A stretch of DNA of 20,660 bases, from NCBI GenBank assembly GCA_937974275.1, contig CALJIF010000087.1:1-20660 (forward strand), read 5' to 3'. Origin of the DNA: an uncultured Flavobacteriales bacterium. GTDB lineage: Bacteria; Bacteroidota; Bacteroidia; Palsa-965. Positions 1 to 7,899 of this stretch are shown here, piece after piece. Numbering within the stretch: the stretch's first letter is position 1; every line of letters begins with the position of its first letter. Below the pieces are notes generated by a model. That model made no database searches, had not been told where the DNA came from, and was given only the letters and a program-made list of their open reading frames with translations. The translations under genes and the position numbers were made by a program.

Positions 1-68
1 GTTCCATTAACGCCAAGTGACATTGATGTAGTATCTCCCAAATTAATTGCAGCACCAACTTGCAACAT
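1..68 (-). CDS. possible start or continuation of a further coding region, cut by window edge
   Basis: On the minus strand an ATG at 68-66 opens a frame that stays open to the window edge (22 full codons). It lies in the same frame as the 465-residue protein just upstream, separated only by that protein's TAA stop (74-72) and one proline codon. The translated stretch alternates hydrophobic and polar residues (it begins MLQVGAAINLGDTTSM), as expected of beta-rich secreted proteins. It has no signal peptide of its own. It is therefore either a new gene starting 3 bases after the stop, or the rest of a longer protein interrupted by a nonsense change. The open stretch is too short to decide. Confidence 0.3.
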   Translation of the reverse strand, partial: MLQVGAAINLGDTTSMSLGVNG

Positions 69-71
69 AGG

Positions 72-1469
72 TTATAACAGAGAATTGGATACTAATGAAA
101 CTGCGGTAAGACTTATGCGAAAGCCACTGAGTTTCGTACTGTCCGGATTACCCACTAATCCAAACGTGCCGGACGTCAGGTAGGGCGCTTGAGTACTTAC
201 AACAACATTTTGAAAAGGAAGTTCTTTAATTGCAGCAGCAGAATTGTTAAGTGTGTACTTGCCGTTAAGTGTTGCTTGTGGTCGAAATTTATTGTTCACC
301 ACCTGAACACTTAGTGCAGAGTTGGAATACAAATGAAGCGTGCCACACAATACATCTGTTTGAAATTGAGGTGTAGGAGAAATATTGATTTGATATTCCG
401 TCTGATTGGTACTTGGATTCGTCATCATCGAAGCGCTGTATTGCAGCGAATCATTATCGGAAACAGGAAGTCGGATATAGCCTCCGAATCCTGCGCCATT
501 CAATTGATTTGACGCAAGACCAACTTGAATGGTGTTAACAGAAAATCCCCAACCACTCATATCGCCTTGTGACATCGTGAATAGATTTGTGGCAGAAAAC
601 AGTCCGCTTACCCCCGAATCATCTATCAGCAAATGTTGTGCACTTATTGTCGGAGGTTGTCCGTTCCGATTGAATTGTGGTGGAAGTGTTACCGATAATG
701 TTCTTAAGTAAAATCCTGTCCATTGCTGCACTTGATTGCCGTACGGTGATAGATTATATCCAATAGGAAACATCATTCCCGGTGCATTCAAAGTTTCGCT
801 AAAATCTGCTGTTGCGTCCTGAATGTTAAATATGAACCCATCGACACCGCGAATTTTAAACGCAGGTATCGATGCTTGTACAACGAGATTATGCAAATCA
901 TTAACGTAAACTTGCATGGATGCGCGTACAACAGTGTCATTTGCATTAGCCGGATAAATCACTCCCGGATTAAATTCAAAATGTCCTTTCAAACTCACGG
1001 CCTGAAACCCATTGCAGTCCCATTCCACAAAATTTTGATTGTCCGGTTTTAGAACTAATTGCATGGCGTTTGACAATCGAATGCGATGTTCGCTTACCAA
1101 ATACAAACGTGTTGCGGGAGATGGAATTACACCTTGCGGATTGAATGCGATATTCCGCGCAGCAAAACAAATGCGTTGGGTAGTTCCCGGTAATTCTAAC
1201 GCAGCGAATGCACTAAACTTGGCGTGTCCGGGTAGAAACGTTGCACTGTCAATGGCAATGATGTAGCGGGTTTCATTAATTTCTTTAACAATACCAAATG
1301 GCAGTTGCGCCAAACTATCCGGATGACAACTCCCCATAAAACGTTCTTCCTGTTCTACTTTGTGCAGTATCGACAGCACGTGCGATTGCAAAGGATCTAC
1401 CAGGGAATCGGCAAGTAGTCCGTTGGACAACAAGAAGAAGAAGAGTATGCTGTGCAGCGTTTTTAACAC
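72..1469 (-). CDS. secreted beta-rich protein of unknown function, possibly the N-terminal part of a larger protein
   Basis: I do not recognise a named family. The 465-residue product begins at a GTG codon (1469-1467). This start is preferred because it gives a complete signal peptide (MLKTLHSILFFFLLSNGLLA, cleavage near residue 21), and no ATG lies nearby. The mature part is rich in Asn, Gln, Ser, Thr and Gly, with alternating hydrophobic residues, and has few cysteines. This suggests a beta-structured exported or surface protein. No lipobox, enzyme motif or C-terminal sorting domain is visible. It follows the radical SAM gene on the same strand after a 60-base gap that holds a weak terminator-like hairpin, so the two need not be co-transcribed. 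The frame continues without a stop from 71 to the window edge after the TAA at 74-72, so the gene could be a truncated fragment of a much longer secreted protein. Coding is well supported; function is unknown. Confidence 0.8.
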   Translation of the reverse strand: MLKTLHSILFFFLLSNGLLADSLVDPLQSHVLSILHKVEQEERFMGSCHPDSLAQLPFGIVKEINETRYIIAIDSATFLPGHAKFSAFAALELPGTTQRICFAARNIAFNPQGVIPSPATRLYLVSEHRIRLSNAMQLVLKPDNQNFVEWDCNGFQAVSLKGHFEFNPGVIYPANANDTVVRASMQVYVNDLHNLVVQASIPAFKIRGVDGFIFNIQDATADFSETLNAPGMMFPIGYNLSPYGNQVQQWTGFYLRTLSVTLPPQFNRNGQPPTISAQHLLIDDSGVSGLFSATNLFTMSQGDMSGWGFSVNTIQVGLASNQLNGAGFGGYIRLPVSDNDSLQYSASMMTNPSTNQTEYQINISPTPQFQTDVLCGTLHLYSNSALSVQVVNNKFRPQATLNGKYTLNNSAAAIKELPFQNVVVSTQAPYLTSGTFGLVGNPDSTKLSGFRISLTAVSLVSNSLL

Positions 1470-1472
1470 GCC

Positions 1473-1505
1473 ACAAAAGAAAAGAAAACCCCGCGCTTAA
1501 GGCGG
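1473..1505 (-). terminator. weak terminator-like hairpin after the radical SAM gene
   Basis: On the minus strand a CCGC arm (1505-1502) can pair with GCGG (1494-1491) across a 7-base loop. It is followed by a pyrimidine tract dominated by T (1488-1473). The stem is only 4 bp, so this is a weak candidate. It lies 25 bases after the radical SAM stop codon and just before the next minus-strand gene. Confidence 0.3.
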
Positions 1506-1529
1506 TTACAAACGTTTAGGTTCGGGTAC

Positions 1530-2540
1530 TCATTCCCCGTACACCAACGAGCCTTCGGAGCAGTTTTTGCAAATGTCTATTTGCTCGCGTCCGTTTAACA
1601 TCTGCAGGCGGAAGTTGCGGTAGGGCTGGCTGAACCAAATGTCTTTGAGCGTGAAATTTTTTAAAATGCCCAAACGGTGGTGGGCGTCTTTGTCGAAACA
1701 GCAAGGCACCACGGCTCCGTCCCACGTTATAACACAGCTGTGCCACATGCGCCAGCAATGGTCTTCCAGTTGGTTTTTTAATACCCAACGCCCTTCGGCA
1801 TTGCGGCGGTAACGGGCGTACTTGTCGTTATTGGGTATCAGCACATTGCCGTTTTCAAAATCGTACACCTGCGCAGTTTTTAAGTGTACTTCGTCCACGC
1901 CCAACTCGCGGGCCATACGCTGTACCTCCTGCACCTGGTGCTCGTTGTACGAGGTTACCAAAAACTGGAACACCACGTGGGGCGTGCGCGACTTCAGCTC
2001 TTTTTTCCAGTGCATAATGTTGCGCGTGCCTTCCAACACTTTGTCCAACTTACCTCCTATACGGTAAGCCTGATAGGTTTCTTGCGTGGTGCCGTCAATG
2101 GAAATAATGAGCCGGTCGAGCCCGGACTCCACGGTAGCGCGGGCTTTGTCCTTATCCAGATAATGTGCGTTGGTAGAAGTAGAGGTAAGTATTTTTTTAC
2201 GGTGGGCGTAGTGTACCATATCGAGCAAATCGGGGTTGAGGTACGGTTCGCCTTGAAAGTAAAAGTTGAGGTACATGAGGTGCGGCGCAAATTGGTCCAC
2301 GAGCGCATGAAATTTTTCGCGTTGCAACATGCCCGTAGGTCGTGAAAATGCGCGTAATCCGCTTGGGCATTCGGGACAGCGCAGGTTGCAGGAGGTAGTA
2401 GGTTCAATGCTGAGCGCGAAGGGAAGTCCCCACTGCTCGGGTTTTTTGGTGCGGCGTGCATACCAAAACGAGGCGTACACTTTTGCGGCATTCCACAATC
2501 GTGAAGGAGAAAGAGTACGAAGTACAGACCATGCGCGCAT
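1530..2540 (-). CDS. radical SAM/SPASM domain protein
   Basis: This is a 336-residue radical SAM enzyme. The [4Fe-4S]-SAM cluster motif CxxxCxxC is at C51, C55 and C58 (CNLRCPEC), followed by a GEP motif at 97-99 that contributes to SAM binding. The C-terminal region carries cysteines at 262, 269, 280, 281, 324 and 327 around the pattern WDGAVVPCC, typical of SPASM/Twitch auxiliary-cluster domains. Family members modify peptides or catalyse other radical reactions; the substrate cannot be read from the sequence. No small precursor-peptide gene is visible next to it. The ATG at 2540 puts the cluster motif at a normal distance from the N-terminus. Its GC content (about 48-57% in the 60-base lines I counted) is above that of the neighbouring genes, which hints at transfer or different codon selection. 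It is divergent from the MMPL operon, with 120 bases between the starts and no convincing promoter in either direction. Confidence 0.9.
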   Translation of the reverse strand: MRAWSVLRTLSPSRLWNAAKVYASFWYARRTKKPEQWGLPFALSIEPTTSCNLRCPECPSGLRAFSRPTGMLQREKFHALVDQFAPHLMYLNFYFQGEPYLNPDLLDMVHYAHRKKILTSTSTNAHYLDKDKARATVESGLDRLIISIDGTTQETYQAYRIGGKLDKVLEGTRNIMHWKKELKSRTPHVVFQFLVTSYNEHQVQEVQRMARELGVDEVHLKTAQVYDFENGNVLIPNNDKYARYRRNAEGRWVLKNQLEDHCWRMWHSCVITWDGAVVPCCFDKDAHHRLGILKNFTLKDIWFSQPYRNFRLQMLNGREQIDICKNCSEGSLVYGE

Positions 2541-2660
2541 GTGGTAAAGTTACGGTGAAGTAACCACACTTTCCCCGGACAATTTTGCCCGTGGATATTT
2601 AGGGCGTACACCCGTAAAATATGTACTTTTACCTCCTTATTAAGATATTCAACACGCATT

Positions 2661-5075
2661 ATGTGGGCGAAGCTTTCGCATTTTATTCTACGCTATAAAA
2701 TTTCCATTCTGATTGTAACGTTGGGACTAACCGCCTTTATGGGTTGGCAGGCCTACACGAAGTTGGAGTTGTCTTACACGTATGCGCGTGTATTACCGAA
2801 AGATGATCCGATGTATGTTGCATACGAAGGATTCAAAGCGCGATATGGTGAAGACGGAAACGTGATGGTGATCGCGTATCAGGATCCGGGGATTTTTAAA
2901 TTGAAACAGTATCAGGCGTGGTACGATTTAACGGAAGCTATTCGCAAAATTGACGGTGTGCAGGAAGTGATGTCCACCGCGCGCTTGTACAATATGGAGC
3001 GTAACGATGATTCGCTTCGATTTGATATTCGTCAGGTGGTGCAACAACGTCCAACTTCTCAGGAAGAAGTGGACAGTTTGAAAAATGAAATTGACCGTTT
3101 GCCGTTTTATGACGGCATGCTGATTAACAAAGCGTCCTCCGTTACGTTAATGGCGATTACGTTCAAGCAAAAAGATCTGAACAGTAAAAAGCGTTTGGAC
3201 ATTGTTAAATCCGTTCGCGAGAACACGGAGAAATTTGAAAAGGCAACAGGAGTTACCGCGCATTATAGCGGAATGCCCTGGATTCGTTCCGAGTACATGC
3301 GCAAGATTGGCGGCGAAACAGCATTCTTCCTGTTTTTATCGTTGGGCGTAACGGCAGTTATTCTTTTCATTTTCTTCCGTTATTTCAATGCGGTATTTTT
3401 CTCGTTGGTGGTTGTGGTTGTCGGATTAATCTGGTCGCTGGGAACAATAGGCTTACTGGGTTATAAGATTACGGTATTAACAGGTTTAATTCCCTCGTTA
3501 ATCGTCATCATCGGTATTCCGAACTGTATTTTCCTGATTAATAAATATCAGGAAGAACTTTCTCGTCATGGCAATAAGACGAAGGCGCTATCGCGAATGG
3601 TGCAGAAGGTGGGCTTGTCGAATTTGTTAGCGAACGTTACAACAGCTATCGGTTTTGGAGTATTCTATTTTACCAATAGTTCCCTTCTTGTGGAATTTGG
3701 TGTTACTGCAGCAATTAATGTTTTAACAACGTATGCTATTGCGATAGTTTTAACGCCCATCATCTTCTATTATTTACCGGCTCCGAAAGCCAAGCAGATG
3801 AATCACCTGAGTGGTAAGCGCGTAAATAAAATTATTGATTACGTGGATCATCTGGTTCACAACAAGCGGAAGCAAATCTATATCGGCATTACAGTCGCTA
3901 CGTTGATTTCGTTGGTAGGATTTAAATTCATCAGTGTTGTTGGTTATGTAGTGGATGATTTGCCGAAAGATGAGCCGGTATATTTGGATTTGAAATTCAT
4001 GGAAAAACACTTCAACGGAATTTTGCCGTTTGAAGTAGCCATTGATACGAAAAAGAAAAACGGATTATTTGAGAATGACGGTGACGTGTTGTATCGAATT
4101 GATTCGCTGCAGCGTGTTATTATGTCGAAGCCGGGTTTCTCTAAACCGCTCTCTATCGTTGAAGCGTTGAAGTTTTCTTATCAGGCGTACAAAGACGGTC
4201 GACCTAAAGCATACCGTTTACCTTCGAACGGAGCTGACCTGAAAGCTTTGGCTGATTACAGCAAAACGGTTAGAGGACAGCAGCAGAAGCTGAATAATTT
4301 TATTGATTCTACGCGCCAATATACACGTGTTAGTTTTCAAATGGCTGACGTAGGTTCCGATAGCGCGAAAAAAATTGTGGCGCAAATTCAACCGATAGTG
4401 GATTCAATATTTCCGCCAAGTCAATATAAGGTGGACATGACCGGCCACTCGTTAATGTTCTTGCGTTCGTTCGATTATTTGTTGCATCACTTGTTTGTGA
4501 GTTTATTAATTGCGATTGTATTGATCTTGTTAATCGGTATGGTGTTGTTCCGTTCGGTTGCCATTATTGTTTTGTCCAAATTGCCGTGTTTAATTCCTCT
4601 TGTTATGACAGCAGGAATCATGGGCTTTATGGGCGTGCCGTTTAAGTCGAGTACAATCTTGATTTTCTCCATCGCGTTCGGTATTGCTTCTGACGGAACG
4701 ATTTACATTCTAACAGAATATCGTAATCAACTGCGCAAATTATCAGCAGCTCAAAAACATAAAGCAGTGTCTTTCGCTATTCGTGAAACCGCGTTGAGTA
4801 TGATTTACACGAACGTGATCTTGTTTTTTGGTTTCGCCATCTTCGTGTTGTCCGGATTTGGTGGCACAGTAGCCTTAGGCGTGTTGTTGTCCATTACATT
4901 AATTGTTTCATTAGCCACCAACCTAATTTTATTGCCTTGTATATTGTTGTCGCTGGAACGCCGCAATGCACACAAGGCGATGATGAAAGAGCCGCTAATA
5001 GATATTTACGACGAAGAAGAAGATGTAGATCCGGACAAGCTGGTTATTCATTCCGATCAACACAATCAACACTAA
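2661..5075 (+). CDS. RND-superfamily MMPL/Patched-like exporter
   Basis: An 804-residue inner-membrane protein with the two-fold RND/MMPL layout. One membrane segment near residues 8-30 is followed by a large periplasmic loop to about 215, a bundle of five segments to about 385, a seventh segment near 405-430, a second periplasmic loop to about 605, and a final five-segment bundle to about 775. The charged cytoplasmic tail is rich in Asp and Glu. Family members export lipids or hydrophobic compounds using the proton gradient; hopanoid HpnN and mycobacterial MmpL proteins are precedents. The acidic residue expected in the second bundle is present (D678, in GIASDGTIY). The matching position in the first bundle is GIPNC (P287-N288) with no Asp. 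It is the first gene of a six-gene run: the next gene starts 3 bases after its stop. No strong promoter is visible upstream, only TACTTTTA at 2624-2631, which partly fits TAnnTTTG. The cargo is unknown. Confidence 0.9.
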   Translation: MWAKLSHFILRYKISILIVTLGLTAFMGWQAYTKLELSYTYARVLPKDDPMYVAYEGFKARYGEDGNVMVIAYQDPGIFKLKQYQAWYDLTEAIRKIDGVQEVMSTARLYNMERNDDSLRFDIRQVVQQRPTSQEEVDSLKNEIDRLPFYDGMLINKASSVTLMAITFKQKDLNSKKRLDIVKSVRENTEKFEKATGVTAHYSGMPWIRSEYMRKIGGETAFFLFLSLGVTAVILFIFFRYFNAVFFSLVVVVVGLIWSLGTIGLLGYKITVLTGLIPSLIVIIGIPNCIFLINKYQEELSRHGNKTKALSRMVQKVGLSNLLANVTTAIGFGVFYFTNSSLLVEFGVTAAINVLTTYAIAIVLTPIIFYYLPAPKAKQMNHLSGKRVNKIIDYVDHLVHNKRKQIYIGITVATLISLVGFKFISVVGYVVDDLPKDEPVYLDLKFMEKHFNGILPFEVAIDTKKKNGLFENDGDVLYRIDSLQRVIMSKPGFSKPLSIVEALKFSYQAYKDGRPKAYRLPSNGADLKALADYSKTVRGQQQKLNNFIDSTRQYTRVSFQMADVGSDSAKKIVAQIQPIVDSIFPPSQYKVDMTGHSLMFLRSFDYLLHHLFVSLLIAIVLILLIGMVLFRSVAIIVLSKLPCLIPLVMTAGIMGFMGVPFKSSTILIFSIAFGIASDGTIYILTEYRNQLRKLSAAQKHKAVSFAIRETALSMIYTNVILFFGFAIFVLSGFGGTVALGVLLSITLIVSLATNLILLPCILLSLERRNAHKAMMKEPLIDIYDEEEDVDPDKLVIHSDQHNQH

Positions 5076-5078
5076 TCC

Positions 5079-5951
5079 ATGAAAGGTATTATTCTCGCCG
5101 GTGGATCCGGTACACGTTTGCATCCTTTGACGCTTGCAGTAAGTAAGCAATTGATGCCGGTTTTTGATAAACCCATGATTTATTATCCGTTGAGCACATT
5201 GATGCTTTCGGGTATTAAAGAAATATTAATTATTTCTACTCCTGTTGATTTGCCGTTATTCGAAAAATTGCTGGGAACAGGAGAGCAATTGGGTATGCGT
5301 TTTCATTACGCCGTACAACCTGAACCCAAAGGTTTAGCGCAGGCATTCACGATTGGTTCCGACTTTGTTGGTTCTGATCACGCAGCGCTTATTTTGGGCG
5401 ATAATATTTTTCACGGTTCCAATTTATCCAAGACATTGGCAACTGCACGTGAACGTGTGGAGAAAAATGGAGGCGGAATGGTCTTCGCTTATCATGTTAA
5501 TGATCCGGAGCGTTATGGAGTTGTTGAATTTGATGCGAACGGGAAAGCAATCACGATAGAAGAGAAACCTACTCAACCTAAATCAAACTTCGCGGTTCCG
5601 GGAATTTACTATTACGACAATAGTGTAATTCAGTTAGCCCACAACTTGAAGCCGAGCGCGCGCGGAGAATTGGAGATTACCGATATCAACCGTATTTATT
5701 TGGAGCAAGGCAAATTGGAAGTCAGCATTTTGAATCGTGGTACCGCATGGTTAGATACCGGAACGCACGAATCATTGTTGCAAGCGTCTAACTATGTTTC
5801 TATTATCGAAGAGCGTCAGGGTCTAAAAGTAGGCTGCATCGAAGAAGTAGCTTATCGTATGGGATTCATTGATGCTGATCAGTTGCGCAAGTTAGCAGAA
5901 CCGTTAATGAAAAGCGGTTATGGGAAATATCTTTTGTCTTTGTTAAATTAA
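5079..5951 (+). CDS. rmlA: glucose-1-phosphate thymidylyltransferase-like nucleotidyltransferase
   Basis: A 290-residue cytosolic sugar-1-phosphate nucleotidyltransferase, matching the usual RmlA/RfbA length. The family reaction is dTTP plus glucose-1-phosphate to dTDP-glucose plus pyrophosphate. Visible motifs are the nucleotide-binding loop GGSGTRLHPLT (8-18), VSKQLMPVFDKP (21-32), the metal-binding LGDN (106-109, D108), EEKP (161-164), ELEITD (197-202) and the strongly RmlA-like WLDTGTH (224-230). The gene starts 3 bases after the exporter stop, and the epimerase gene starts 5 bases after its own stop. No rmlB, rmlC or rmlD genes accompany it, so it probably feeds an activated sugar to the adjacent epimerase/dehydratase rather than completing dTDP-rhamnose synthesis here. 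Family assignment is secure; exact nucleotide and sugar specificity is inferred. Confidence 0.9.
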   Translation: MKGIILAGGSGTRLHPLTLAVSKQLMPVFDKPMIYYPLSTLMLSGIKEILIISTPVDLPLFEKLLGTGEQLGMRFHYAVQPEPKGLAQAFTIGSDFVGSDHAALILGDNIFHGSNLSKTLATARERVEKNGGGMVFAYHVNDPERYGVVEFDANGKAITIEEKPTQPKSNFAVPGIYYYDNSVIQLAHNLKPSARGELEITDINRIYLEQGKLEVSILNRGTAWLDTGTHESLLQASNYVSIIEERQGLKVGCIEEVAYRMGFIDADQLRKLAEPLMKSGYGKYLLSLLN

Positions 5952-5956
5952 CAGAC

Positions 5957-6901
5957 ATGAAACCAATCCGAAAGATTCTGATTACCGGTGGTGCAGGTTT
6001 TATTGCCAGCACCCTTGCAGAGCGACTCTCGCAGAATGCCGAATACAGAATCACAGTGGTAGATAATCTACTGACCGGAACATTGTCCCGCGTCCCGAAA
6101 GGAAAGCACAACAATATCCGATTTATCAAATGCGACGTTAATAGTTATCAGGATATTGCAGCGGTATTTTATTCCACACGTTTTGACTGGGTGTTTCATT
6201 ATGCCGCAGTTGTTGGAGTGCAACGTACATTGGATCATCCTGTGATGGTGTTGGAAGATTTGGAAGGCATCAAGAATATTCTAAATCTGAGTAAAAATAC
6301 CGGAGTGGAACGTGTGTTTTATGCAAGTTCCTCCGAAGTATATGGCGAGCCTGTTGAGTTGCCGCAGAACGAAGACACTACACCGCTGAATTCCCGTTTG
6401 CCCTATGCAATCGTGAAGAATGTCGGTGAAGCATTTCTGAAGTCGTACCGTAAAGAATTCGGATTGCCTTTTACCATTTTTAGATTCTTCAATACCTACG
6501 GTCCAAAACAAAGCAAAGATTTTGTCGTGTCCAAATTCATGAGTCGTGCTTTAAAAAATGAACCGATAACTATTTATGGAGACGGTTCTCAAAGCCGCAC
6601 ATTTTGTTACGTTGATGATAACGTTGATGCCTGTATTCGTATTGCGGAGGATGGCATGTACATTGACGATATTGTAAATATCGGAAGTGATAGAGAAATT
6701 TCTGTTTTACAATTAGCGCAACTGGTTAAATCGGTGTGCAATTCGAAATCAGAAATTGTCCACGCGCCTGCATTACCCGAAGGTGACATGACACGACGCA
6801 TGCCCGATGTTTCTAAGATGCGTCAAGCATTAAAAAAGGATCCTATTTCACTCGAAGAAGGATTAAAGAAAATCTTATCTGACACTAGTTTTATTTTATA
6901 A
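5957..6901 (+). CDS. NAD-dependent nucleotide-sugar epimerase/dehydratase (extended SDR)
   Basis: A 314-residue extended short-chain dehydrogenase/reductase acting on nucleotide sugars in the cytosol. The Rossmann NAD motif TGGAGFIAS is at 10-18, and an Asp at position 36 (VVDN) favours NAD over NADP. The catalytic residues appear as SSS near 124-126, Y150 and K154 (YAIVK). FNTYGP (178-183) and GDGSQSRTF (208-216) are substrate-binding features shared by UDP-glucose 4-epimerase, UDP-glucuronate decarboxylase and dTDP-glucose dehydratase relatives. Motifs alone do not settle the reaction. It sits 5 bases after the nucleotidyltransferase gene, so it most likely converts the nucleotide sugar that enzyme makes. 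The polyprenyl synthase gene follows after 7 bases. Confidence 0.88.
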   Translation: MKPIRKILITGGAGFIASTLAERLSQNAEYRITVVDNLLTGTLSRVPKGKHNNIRFIKCDVNSYQDIAAVFYSTRFDWVFHYAAVVGVQRTLDHPVMVLEDLEGIKNILNLSKNTGVERVFYASSSEVYGEPVELPQNEDTTPLNSRLPYAIVKNVGEAFLKSYRKEFGLPFTIFRFFNTYGPKQSKDFVVSKFMSRALKNEPITIYGDGSQSRTFCYVDDNVDACIRIAEDGMYIDDIVNIGSDREISVLQLAQLVKSVCNSKSEIVHAPALPEGDMTRRMPDVSKMRQALKKDPISLEEGLKKILSDTSFIL

Positions 6902-6908
6902 ATCGCTT

Positions 6909-7883
6909 GTGAATAGTTTGTATCTGGAATTAATTGAAGAGGAAATTAAAACGTTTGCGAACGATTTACCCCAATCGCCTGCACATTTGTACGATCCTAT
7001 TCGCTACACCATGAACTTGGGTGGCAAACGAATGCGTCCTATACTGGTCCTGTCGGGAGCATCATTATTTACGGATGACATTCATGTTGCATTACCTGCT
7101 GCAGTGGGAATAGAGCTGTTTCACAACTTTACGTTGCTGCACGATGATATCATGGATCTGGCGCCTTTACGTCGTGGTCAGCCGACAGTTTACAAAAAAT
7201 GGAATTCCAACATTGCTATTCTAAGCGGTGATGCCATGTTTGCAGAGTCGTTTCGTTTAATGGCGAAATCACCACACAACGCATTGCCTCGTATTTTAGA
7301 GTCGTTTACAAAAGCTGCACTTGAAGTATGTGAAGGACAACAAATGGATATGGACTTTGAGCAACAAACTCGCGTTACAATTCCGGAGTATATTCGGATG
7401 ATTGAATTAAAGACGGCGGTATTGTTGGCGGCATCATTGGAAATTGGCGCTTATTGTGGTGGCGCGTATTCAACAGATGCACATAAATTGTACGAATTCG
7501 GACGTAATATCGGAATCGCCTTTCAGTTGCAGGATGATATATTGGATGTATATGGTGATCCTGAAAAATTCGGAAAGCAAGTTGGTGGTGATATTGTTTC
7601 CAACAAGAAGACATACTTGTTGATTTCTGCCTTGCAACAAGCTGATGGTTATTTGAAAGAAGAGCTGTTGAATTGGTTACAGGCCGGTGCTGACCAAGCT
7701 ATCGATAAGGTAAACGGCGTAAAGGATATTTATAATCGATTGCACATTCGTGAGCAGGCAGAAGCGGAAATGAAAAAGTATTACGATGTAGCAATGCAAT
7801 CGTTGCTTAGCGTTGGTGCAGATGAAAAGAAACTGGCCGGAATACGCGCCTTCGCTGACGCACTGATGGTCAGAGAACAGTAA
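6909..7883 (+). CDS. polyprenyl (isoprenyl) diphosphate synthase
   Basis: A 324-residue trans-isoprenyl diphosphate synthase that condenses isopentenyl diphosphate with an allylic primer. It shows GGKRMRP (38-44), the first aspartate-rich motif DDIMD (79-83) followed by RR at 88-89, KTA (168-170) and the second aspartate-rich motif DDILD (209-213). The start is a GTG at 6909, because the next in-frame methionine (about residue 35) would remove conserved N-terminal helices. The residue five positions before the first aspartate motif is Phe74. In type I GGPP synthases an aromatic residue there limits chain length, so a C15-C20 product is more likely than a long quinone tail (inference). Placement among sugar-nucleotide and export genes suggests a lipid carrier or isoprenoid lipid role, but respiratory quinone synthesis cannot be excluded. 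Confidence 0.9.
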   Translation: MNSLYLELIEEEIKTFANDLPQSPAHLYDPIRYTMNLGGKRMRPILVLSGASLFTDDIHVALPAAVGIELFHNFTLLHDDIMDLAPLRRGQPTVYKKWNSNIAILSGDAMFAESFRLMAKSPHNALPRILESFTKAALEVCEGQQMDMDFEQQTRVTIPEYIRMIELKTAVLLAASLEIGAYCGGAYSTDAHKLYEFGRNIGIAFQLQDDILDVYGDPEKFGKQVGGDIVSNKKTYLLISALQQADGYLKEELLNWLQAGADQAIDKVNGVKDIYNRLHIREQAEAEMKKYYDVAMQSLLSVGADEKKLAGIRAFADALMVREQ

Positions 7884-7899
7884 ATATCTATTTTTAACG

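Noticed and set aside
1884..2345. A 153-codon open frame on the plus strand inside the radical SAM gene, with further long frames around it
   Set aside because: It is antisense to a gene with intact catalytic motifs. The GC-rich codon pattern there creates stop-poor opposite frames, and the translation shows no recognisable domain.
2598..2631. Possible promoter for the exporter operon (TTT, 23 bases, TACTTTTA)
   Set aside because: The spacing is long and both elements deviate from consensus; too weak to list as a feature.
2631..2638. Perfect Shine-Dalgarno-like AAGGAGGT on the minus strand
   Set aside because: No start codon lies at a suitable distance, and Bacteroidota genes mostly do not use this signal; probably chance.
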